DNA of 64,000 bases, taken from Kribbella capetownensis (lineage in GTDB: Bacteria > Actinomycetota > Actinomycetes > Propionibacteriales > Kribbellaceae). Every line of letters begins with the position of its first letter. Within the stretch, counting starts at the first letter, position 1. The stretch covers positions 1,054,001-1,118,000 of the forward strand of contig NZ_SJKD01000001.1 of assembly GCF_004331485.1 (NCBI RefSeq), read 5' to 3'. Shown in pieces: positions 57,999 through 64,000 of this stretch. Position numbers and translations under genes: made by a program. The notes under the pieces are model-generated. The model saw nothing but the letters and a program-made list of their open reading frames with translations, was not told where the DNA came from and did no database searches.

Positions 57999-58794
57999 GA
58001 CTCCTTTCCTCGTCGTGCTCGGGCTGATCTGGCTCGCGCCGGTGTACCTGCTGATCGTGAACGCGTCGAAGTCCGTCGACGGGTACGACGCGGCGACGGT
58101 GTGGAAGCCGGCCGGCTTCTCGCTGTTCACGAACTTCGGGGACGCCTGGAGCAAGGCGGCACTGGGCGACACGTTGGTGGCGACGACGCTGTACAGCGTG
58201 ATCGCGCCGGTGCTCGCGGTGCTGATCGGTGCCGCTGCCGGGTACGCGATCGTCGTACTGAAGCTGAAGCGCGGATTCCTGTGGTTCGTGTTCATCTTCG
58301 GCGGCACGATCTTCCCGCTGCAGATGATCCTGATGCCGCTGTTCTCCGGGTACGCCGACTCCGGCCTGTACGACACCCGGGTCGGGATGATCATCGTCTA
58401 CACCGCGATCAGCGTGCCGTTCTCGGCCTTCGTGATGCGGAACTTCTTCACCGGGATCGCGCGGAGCGTGTTCGAGGCCGCGGTGGTCGACGGCGGCGGA
58501 CTGTTCCGGATCTTCCGCAGCATCTACCTGCCGATGGCGGGCTCGGCGCTGGCCGCGATCTTCATCCTGCAGGCGACGTTCGTCTGGAACGACCTGCTGC
58601 TGGGCCTGACCCTGAGTCAGTCCGAATCGGTCCGCCCGATCATGCCCGCTCTCACCGGCCTGCAGAGCACGTACGGCGGCGCCGCCCTGCCCACCGTCCT
58701 GGCCGGCGGACTCCTGGTCTCCCTCCCCACCGTCATCCTCTTCCTCGCCGCCCAACGCTTCTTCTCCCGAGGCCTCGCCCTCGGCCAGTTCTGA
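57985..58794 (+). CDS. ABC sugar transporter permease (MalG type)
   Basis: 269 aa with six helices. The EAA loop is EAAVVDGGGLFRIFRSIYLP, and the C-terminus is PTVILFLAAQRFFSRGLALG. GTG 57985, overlapping the previous gene by 14 bases, has GGGAG upstream. Pairs with the MalF-type subunit. Confidence 0.9.
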   Translation: MSRVKTPFLVVLGLIWLAPVYLLIVNASKSVDGYDAATVWKPAGFSLFTNFGDAWSKAALGDTLVATTLYSVIAPVLAVLIGAAAGYAIVVLKLKRGFLWFVFIFGGTIFPLQMILMPLFSGYADSGLYDTRVGMIIVYTAISVPFSAFVMRNFFTGIARSVFEAAVVDGGGLFRIFRSIYLPMAGSALAAIFILQATFVWNDLLLGLTLSQSESVRPIMPALTGLQSTYGGAALPTVLAGGLLVSLPTVILFLAAQRFFSRGLALGQF

Positions 58795-58805
58795 AAGGGA
58801 CACAT

Positions 58806-59633
58806 ATGTCGCAGGATCCTGGCGCCACCGTCGGTGGCGAAGTGCACAGCGCCGCCTCCGGCGGCGGGGGTGGGGGGCGCCGCACAGTCGTCGTGACCGG
58901 CGGGGCCGCCGGGATCGGGCGGGGTGCTGCCGAGAAGTTTGTTGCCGAAGGCGATCAGGTGGTTGCCCTGGATCGGGATGCGGATGCACTGGCTGCGCTC
59001 GAGAAGGAGTTGGGCGTCCGCGGGATCGTGGTCGATGTGGGTGACCGGGGGGCCTTGGCAGGAGCTGCGGAGCAGCTTGAGAGCGTGGATGTGTTGGTCT
59101 GTGCGGCTGGGATTCAGCGGTACGGGACTGTGGTGGATACCCCGCCTGCGGTCTTCGACGAAGTGATGGCGGTGAATGTCGGCGGGGTGTTCTTTGCTTG
59201 TCAGGCGTTCGTGCCGAAGCTTCCACGCGGCGGGAGTGTTGTGGTGGTTTCCTCGGTGCAGGCCTATGCCGCGCAGAAGAGTGTCGCGGCGTACTCGATG
59301 GGGAAGGGCGCGCTGCTCAGCCTCGTGCGGGCGATGGCGGTGGATCACGCCCCGGACGGGATCCGCGTGAACGCGGTCTGCCCCGGCTCGGTGGACACTC
59401 CGATGCTGCGGACGTCCGCGGCGCAGTTCGGCGGTGGGCGATCGACCGACGAGGTGGTCGCCGAGTGGGGCCGCTCGCATCCGCTCGGCCGGGTGGCGAC
59501 ACCCGGAGAAGTTGCCGAGGTCATCCATTTCCTGGCCTCGCCGGGTGCCGCGTTCGTCACCGGCGCGGACGTGAAGGTGGACGGCGGACTGACCGCCGGA
59601 CTGGCCGTCGTACTTCCGGAGGATGCCAAGTGA
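58806..59633 (+). CDS. SDR-family oxidoreductase
   Basis: 275 aa. A Gly-rich N-terminal extension of about 25 residues precedes [14 protein letters not shown] (TGxxxGxG), NVGG, SSVQA and YSMGKGALL (YxxxK). Classical short-chain dehydrogenase, presumably oxidising the sugar or its lactone. AAGGGA precedes ATG 58806. Coupled (GTGA) to the dehydratase gene that follows. Confidence 0.86.
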   Translation: MSQDPGATVGGEVHSAASGGGGGGRRTVVVTGGAAGIGRGAAEKFVAEGDQVVALDRDADALAALEKELGVRGIVVDVGDRGALAGAAEQLESVDVLVCAAGIQRYGTVVDTPPAVFDEVMAVNVGGVFFACQAFVPKLPRGGSVVVVSSVQAYAAQKSVAAYSMGKGALLSLVRAMAVDHAPDGIRVNAVCPGSVDTPMLRTSAAQFGGGRSTDEVVAEWGRSHPLGRVATPGEVAEVIHFLASPGAAFVTGADVKVDGGLTAGLAVVLPEDAK

Positions 59634-60844
59634 AGATCGTCGACATCCGCGCCACCACCGTCACGATGCCGCTCGAGGCACCGCTGCGGCACAGCAACGG
59701 CGCGCACTGGGGGCGGTTCGTCCGGACCGTCGTCGAGGTCGAGGCCGACAACGGCCTGATCGGCCTGGGCGAGATGGGCGGTGGCGGCCAGAGCGCCGAG
59801 GCCGCGGTCACCGGACTCAAGCCGTACCTGGTCGGCCATGACCCGGCCCGCACCGAGGCGCTGCGCTGGATGCTCGCCAACCCGACCGCGAGCCTCTACA
59901 ACAACCGGACCCAGTTGCTGGCCGCGATCGAGTTCGCTTGCCTCGACCTGCAGGGCCGGGAGCTCGGCGTACCGGTACATGAACTGCTCGGCGGCAAGGT
60001 CCGCGACCGGGTGGAGTTCGCCAGCTACCTGTTCTTCCGGCACCCGGCCGACGACGGCACCGGCGAGATCCGGACTGCCGAGCAGCTCGTGGAGCACGCG
60101 CGGGCGCTCGTCGACGAGCACGGCTTCCGCGTGCACAAGCTGAAGGGCGGCGTTTTCCCGCCGGACTACGAGCGGGAGTGTTTCCGCGCGCTGGCCGAGG
60201 CGTTCCCGGGGCACCGGGTCCGGTTCGACCCGAACGGCGCGTTCAGTGTCGAGGAGGCGATCCGGTTCGCCCGCGGCATCGAGGACCTCGACAACGACTA
60301 CCTCGAGGACCCGACCTGGGGCCTGAACGGGATGCGCCGGGTCCGCGAGAACACCCCGATCCCGCTGGCCACCAACACGGTGGTGGTGAACTTCGAGCAG
60401 CTCGCCGCGAACGTGCTCGACCCGGCCGTCGACGTGATCCTGCTGGACACGACGTTCTGGGGCGGCATCCGGCCGTGCATCAAGGCAGCCGGCGTCTGCG
60501 AGACCTTCCAGCTCGGGGTTGCCGTGCACTCCTCCGGCGAGCTCGGCATCCAGCTGGCGACGATGCTGCACCTGGGCGCGGTGGTCCCGAACCTCGCGTT
60601 CGCCGCGGACGCGCACTACCACCATCTGCGCGACGACATCATTGTCGGAGGCAAGCTTCCGTACGACGGCGGGACGATCGCCGTACCGGAGGCCCCCGGT
60701 CTCGGGGTCGAGCTGGACCGCGACAAGCTGGCCGAGTACGCCGAACTGTTCCGCGAGCTCGGCCCCTACCCGTACGACCGCGACCCGGCCAGGCCGGACT
60801 GGTATCCCCTGCTCCCGAACACCGATTGGGCCGATCCTTCGTGA
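59630..60844 (+). CDS. Enolase-superfamily dehydratase, glucarate dehydratase group
   Basis: 404 aa. HKLKGG (KxK), [17 protein letters not shown], and [18 protein letters not shown] follow the order of the glucarate dehydratase subgroup. The N-terminal capping domain is complete. Likely dehydrates a C6 sugar acid produced by the SDR enzyme. GTG 59630 overlaps the SDR stop. Confidence 0.84.
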   Translation: MKIVDIRATTVTMPLEAPLRHSNGAHWGRFVRTVVEVEADNGLIGLGEMGGGGQSAEAAVTGLKPYLVGHDPARTEALRWMLANPTASLYNNRTQLLAAIEFACLDLQGRELGVPVHELLGGKVRDRVEFASYLFFRHPADDGTGEIRTAEQLVEHARALVDEHGFRVHKLKGGVFPPDYERECFRALAEAFPGHRVRFDPNGAFSVEEAIRFARGIEDLDNDYLEDPTWGLNGMRRVRENTPIPLATNTVVVNFEQLAANVLDPAVDVILLDTTFWGGIRPCIKAAGVCETFQLGVAVHSSGELGIQLATMLHLGAVVPNLAFAADAHYHHLRDDIIVGGKLPYDGGTIAVPEAPGLGVELDRDKLAEYAELFRELGPYPYDRDPARPDWYPLLPNTDWADPS

Positions 60845-62898
60845 CCATCCCGCGCAGCGCCGATCTGGCGAGCGACGTTCTGACCCACACGTACGACGAC
60901 ATGTTCAACCCGCCCGGGCTGACCAACTTCCTGGGCACCGCACAGGTCGATCTGGACGTGTTCGCGGTCCGCAGCGTGAACTTCCCGCCGTACTCGCACG
61001 GCGACTGCATCACCGGTCAGCTGTACGTCGACGGCCGGCTGGCCCGGTCGTACGGCGGCACCGTCGAGGTGGTGTGGCGGCCGGACTGTGTGGTGCGCTC
61101 GACCACGGTCGACGGGCTGGACCTGCGGTCGACCACCGCGTGTGCGCCCGGCCGCCCCGCGGTCGTCGTACAGCTGGAGGTTTCTGGAGCACCAGGGCGC
61201 TCGGTGCGTCTGGGCCTTGCACTGAACAGTACGGCGACTCGTTCGCCGAGCGGCTGGCTGAAGCCGGAGCCGCCGTCGGAGCCGAACACATTGCGTGCCG
61301 ACGGCGAACATGTCGTCGGAACAGGGGAGTCCGGGTCCGCGGTGAGTGTGCAGGGTCTCGACGTACCGGGTGCCGTGGATCGTTCGATGCTCGAAGCAAC
61401 GATCACGCTGGACTCGTCGGGCCGTGGCCGGCTGGCGTACGTACATGTGCTGGCGGGTGACCTGGCTCAGGCGACGGAGCACTTCGACGCGTGTGTGGCC
61501 GACGTACCGGCGGTGATCGCGGACGCGGAAGTCCTGTGGGACAAGGCGTTGGCGGATGCGTTCGACCCGGACAGCGATGGGTTCAGTGGGTCGCTGCCGA
61601 TCCTGGAGACGTCGAACGAGGCGCTGCGGAAGCTGTACTGGTGGGGCGTGCTCGGCGTGATCTGGTTCCGGCGGGACAACCCGGCCAGTGTGCTCGGGCG
61701 GACGTACGACACGTTGATGCCGCGCTACTGGCAGACGACGACGTTCATCTGGGACTACAGCCTCTCGTCGCTGACCCACGCGCTGCTCGATCCGGCGCCG
61801 ATGCGCAAGCACATCGAGCACTGGATCGATCTCGACACGCACAAGCACTTCGGGACGGAGTGGCTGACCGGCGGACCGGTTGGCTACTGGTACTCCGTCA
61901 ACGACTTTGCGATGACGCGGTTGGTGCGTGACTACGTGCGCTTCACCGGAAACTCAGGCTTCCTGGACGATTCGGTCGGCAGCAAGCCGGTCGGCGAGCA
62001 CCTGTATGACTGGGCGACCGCCTGGCGCGGACTGCGCGGCGACCACGCGCTCGCGGACTACGGCGGCATCGACAACCTGCTCGAGTGCGTCAGCAGCTAC
62101 GTCCACGAGGTCGCCAGCTTCAACGCCGCGAACGTGTGGTGTCTCCGTGTTGCTGCCGAGCTCGCCTCCCGCTCGGGCGACGACGACCGTGCCGAGTTGC
62201 TGCGCAAGGAGGCCGACGAGCAGGCCGGACACGTCAACGAGTTGTACGTCGAGGGCGCCGGCTTCTTCCACGCCCGGCAGCCCGACGGAGCCATGGTCCC
62301 GGTGCGGCACTGCTACGACTTCAACATCGTCGGTACGACGATGGCCGCCGACCTCTCCGAGACGCAGCGGGCCGAAATGGTCGAATTCTTCCAGCGCGAA
62401 CTGCAGACACCGACCTGGATGCGGGCGCTCTCGCCGTACGACGCCGATGCGGCGTTCAGCCTGCGGCCGGATCACCAGTGGAACGGTGCCTATCCGGCTT
62501 GGCCGGCCGACGCCGGGCGGGCGCTGTTCCAGCTGGGCCGGGCGGACGTCGTACTGGATTGGCTGCCTGGCTTGGCGAAGTCGGCCAACCAGGGTCCGAC
62601 CGGTCAGGCGCACTTCGTCGAGGAGGCGGTCCCGGCCATGGCCGGTGGTGCCCGCAAGTCGCCGCCGCAGTTCCCGTACCTGATCGACTGGTCGTGCTCG
62701 TCCTCCGGCTCCTGGGTCAGCCTGATCCTGGAGGGTGTCTTCGGTCTCGAGGTCGGCCTGGACGGAACAGTCACCGCGAACCCACAGGTCGCCGCCCTGG
62801 ACCCGGACGCGCGCCTGACCGGCCTCCGCGTCGGCTCCAAGACGTACGACGTCACCGCCACCGGCGCCCACCCCTCCAACCCCCGTCTGCTGGGCTGA
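60841..62898 (+). CDS. Six-hairpin (alpha/alpha)6-barrel glycosidase-like enzyme
   Basis: 685 aa without a signal peptide. An N-terminal beta-rich domain (1-250) precedes an (alpha/alpha)6 barrel with [40 protein letters not shown], and [17 protein letters not shown], plus a small beta C-terminal part. Resembles amylo-alpha-1,6-glucosidase/GH63/GH78-like proteins. Cytoplasmic, so it would act on an imported oligosaccharide. Exact family and substrate are not assigned. GTG 60841 overlaps the dehydratase stop. Confidence 0.7.
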   Translation: MTIPRSADLASDVLTHTYDDMFNPPGLTNFLGTAQVDLDVFAVRSVNFPPYSHGDCITGQLYVDGRLARSYGGTVEVVWRPDCVVRSTTVDGLDLRSTTACAPGRPAVVVQLEVSGAPGRSVRLGLALNSTATRSPSGWLKPEPPSEPNTLRADGEHVVGTGESGSAVSVQGLDVPGAVDRSMLEATITLDSSGRGRLAYVHVLAGDLAQATEHFDACVADVPAVIADAEVLWDKALADAFDPDSDGFSGSLPILETSNEALRKLYWWGVLGVIWFRRDNPASVLGRTYDTLMPRYWQTTTFIWDYSLSSLTHALLDPAPMRKHIEHWIDLDTHKHFGTEWLTGGPVGYWYSVNDFAMTRLVRDYVRFTGNSGFLDDSVGSKPVGEHLYDWATAWRGLRGDHALADYGGIDNLLECVSSYVHEVASFNAANVWCLRVAAELASRSGDDDRAELLRKEADEQAGHVNELYVEGAGFFHARQPDGAMVPVRHCYDFNIVGTTMAADLSETQRAEMVEFFQRELQTPTWMRALSPYDADAAFSLRPDHQWNGAYPAWPADAGRALFQLGRADVVLDWLPGLAKSANQGPTGQAHFVEEAVPAMAGGARKSPPQFPYLIDWSCSSSGSWVSLILEGVFGLEVGLDGTVTANPQVAALDPDARLTGLRVGSKTYDVTATGAHPSNPRLLG

Positions 62899-62966
62899 CC
62901 CACCGCTGTGTGGGTTGGCCCATCGGAATCCGGTGGGCCAACCCACCCTCGGCTGGGCTAACCCAC
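62891..62966. terminator. Hairpin and three repeats of TGGGCYNACCCAC between convergent genes
   Basis: A 13-bp perfect stem (62910-62922 with 62934-62946, loop of 11) lies between the glycosidase and the GntR gene. The 13-mer TGGGC-[CT]-N-ACCCAC occurs three times on the plus strand (62891, 62934, 62954) and once inverted (62910). No T-run. It probably serves as a two-way terminator; the extra copies suggest a duplicated arm or binding sites. Confidence 0.6.
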
Positions 62967-62990
62967 CAGACGGGAGCAAGGGGCAGGCGG

Positions 62991-63659
62991 TCAGCTGGGC
63001 GGCATCGCGATGGCTTCCAGGAGGGACTCCTGGGCGCCCTCGAGGTGACGGCGGAGTTCCTCGACGCATTCGTCGAGCTCGCCGCGTTCGAGCAGCCGGA
63101 CCAGCTTGCGGTGGGACGCGACCTGTTGGCGCGCGTCCTGCCGCAGCGCGTCCACCCGGGCCAGTGCGAGTCGCGCCTCGCCAGTGACCGAGTCGGCGGT
63201 CGCGATCAGCCGCTCGCTGCCGGTGAGCGCGACCAGACTGCGGTGGATCGCCAGGTGCGTCTCGGTCATCGCCTCCGGGTCGGCACCATCCTTGGCCGTG
63301 GCGGCAAACGTCCGCATCGCCTCGCGGACTCGCTCGCGCGCGGCCTCATCCGCATCGAACCAGGCCCGGATCCCGGCCGACTCCAGCACGAACCGGGCCC
63401 GGCAGATGTCCGCCACCGCGTCGGGGTGCAGGATCGCGACGCTGACGCCCTTGTTCGGCTCTCGGACCGCGAGTCCCTCGGTGACCAGCATGGTCATTGC
63501 CTCGCGAACGGTGCTCCGGGCAACACCGAGTGCCTCGGCCAGCGGTTGCTCGCGCAACGGCGTACCGGGCTCGAGGTCGCCGGCGAACAGGGCGGAGCGC
63601 AGGGCGTCGACCACCCGGTCCACTGTCGTCGAGCGATCCACCCGCAGCCGTTCGTACAT
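62991..63659 (-). CDS. GntR-family regulator with FCD domain
   Basis: 222 aa. HTH TPLREQPLAEALGVARSTVR-EAMTMLVTEG and FCD with ETHLAIHRSLVALTGSERL and a second His in SHRKLV. ATG 63659 is chosen as the normal family start (MYERLRVDRS) because the upstream frame is poor. It faces the catabolic cluster's end but may regulate another locus. Confidence 0.86.
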   Translation of the reverse strand: MYERLRVDRSTTVDRVVDALRSALFAGDLEPGTPLREQPLAEALGVARSTVREAMTMLVTEGLAVREPNKGVSVAILHPDAVADICRARFVLESAGIRAWFDADEAARERVREAMRTFAATAKDGADPEAMTETHLAIHRSLVALTGSERLIATADSVTGEARLALARVDALRQDARQQVASHRKLVRLLERGELDECVEELRRHLEGAQESLLEAIAMPPS

Positions 63660-63708
63660 AGGGAGATTCTCGTCCAGGCAGGGTCCGTTGTCGCGCCCGG
63701 CACCCCCC

Positions 63709-63717
63709 TGTGGATAA
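63709..63717 (-). promoter_or_regulatory. Perfect DnaA-box sequence
   Basis: TGTGGATAA, the reverse complement of TTATCCACA, lies in the divergent gap between the GntR gene and the lysozyme-like gene. Single copy; the third such intergenic site in the window. Confidence 0.4.
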
Positions 63718-63757
63718 CTCACGATGCGGAAAGGCCCCTTTCAGGCAGGATTTTCGG

Positions 63758-64000
63758 GTGGGTGACATCAAGGTCGTGCCGGTCATCGGCGGCGTCGTGG
63801 CGGCGCTGTTCCTGCCGCTGCTGATCGTGCTGGCCCTGGTCGTTGTCGGCCTGGCCGGGATGGATACAGCCGAGGCGCAGTGCGATCCGACCGGTCTGAC
63901 AGGCAAGGGCAACCGGCAGCAGGCGTTCAACTTCTTCGTCTCGGCCGGCTACAGCAAGGAGCAGGCGGCTGGGGTGGTCGGCAATCTGATCACTGAATCC
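63758..64000 (+). CDS. Membrane-anchored phage-tail-lysozyme-like protein, 3' end outside window
   Basis: 81 codons are visible. An N-terminal signal-anchor (VVAALFLPLLIVLALVVVGL) is followed by a spacer, then FNFFVSAGYSKEQAAGVVGN, which is the start of the phage tail lysozyme fold (FxFF..G....QAAGxxGNL..ES), with the catalytic Glu probably in ITES at the window end. Likely a cell-surface muramidase. GTG 63758; GTG 63776 is an alternative. Confidence 0.72.
   Translation, partial: MGDIKVVPVIGGVVAALFLPLLIVLALVVVGLAGMDTAEAQCDPTGLTGKGNRQQAFNFFVSAGYSKEQAAGVVGNLITES

Noticed and set aside
1..64000. CRISPR array, tRNA or rRNA genes
   Set aside because: No regularly spaced repeats, and no cloverleaf or rRNA-like stretches were recognised.

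Overview
The window is high-GC actinobacterial chromosome. Wbl (WhiB-like), ClgR-like, MprAB/HtrA-like and F420/LLM-type genes are present, GTG starts are common, and many genes look leaderless. The PPi-type phosphofructokinase, the many FCD-GntR sugar regulators and the frequent GTAC context fit Kribbella or a close relative in the Propionibacteriales; the genus is an inference from gene content only. No rRNA, tRNA, CRISPR array, prophage or intact insertion sequence was seen. Genes are tightly packed, with many GTGA/ATGA overlaps and many short convergent overlaps.

Region by region. 1-4.5 kb: end of a Cys/Met-metabolism PLP enzyme, a clpP protease gene divergent from a ClgR-like regulator, a PLP lyase, a small kinase and acetyltransferases. 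4.5-9.1 kb: MFS and EamA transporters, a TetR/SDR divergent pair with clear twin operators, and a metallo-beta-lactamase-fold hydrolase. 9.1-17.5 kb: a large secreted subtilase, a LysE/LysG export pair, a FAD monooxygenase/TetR pair, and a chaA-type antiporter broken by a frameshift. 17.5-25 kb: an ankyrin-repeat gene (also frameshifted), a TetR-controlled membrane protein, a DEAD-box helicase with a structured leader, and a CGNR-regulator/phosphotriesterase-like pair with tandem operators. 25-29 kb: MFS, a LysE-type exporter, and a cobalamin-riboswitch-controlled cbtB-cbtA cobalt transport operon ending in a degenerate histidine phosphatase.

At 29.47-29.68 kb there is a strikingly structured non-coding segment that I interpret as a candidate stand-alone HEARO/omega-RNA-like element; it is the most unusual feature of the window. 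30-36 kb: a GntR-controlled sugar-acid pathway (dehydratase, lactonase, FAH-type hydrolase), a DinB2-type polymerase IV lacking an aromatic steric gate, and a Wbl protein. 36-44 kb: a truncated gene beside an inverted repeat, a lipoprotein, a phytanoyl-CoA dioxygenase/AraC pair, a hotdog thioesterase, a penicillin-binding lipoprotein, a rhamnose/fucose mutarotase-like protein and a pirin.

44-48 kb is an MprA-MprB-PepD-like envelope-stress module. An array of 11-bp direct repeats lies in front of the protease and a matching box in front of the regulator. 48-53.8 kb holds acetamidase, an LLM oxidoreductase, an EamA exporter with an Lrp regulator, PPi-dependent phosphofructokinase, a protein tyrosine phosphatase and a small membrane protein. 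53.9-63.7 kb is one continuous sugar-catabolic cluster: secreted DUF4185/5005-like protein, GntR, ABC binding protein, two permeases, SDR, glucarate-dehydratase-like enolase, an intracellular six-hairpin glycosidase-like enzyme, and a second GntR on the other strand. It has no ATPase subunit of its own. The window ends inside a membrane-anchored phage-lysozyme-like gene.
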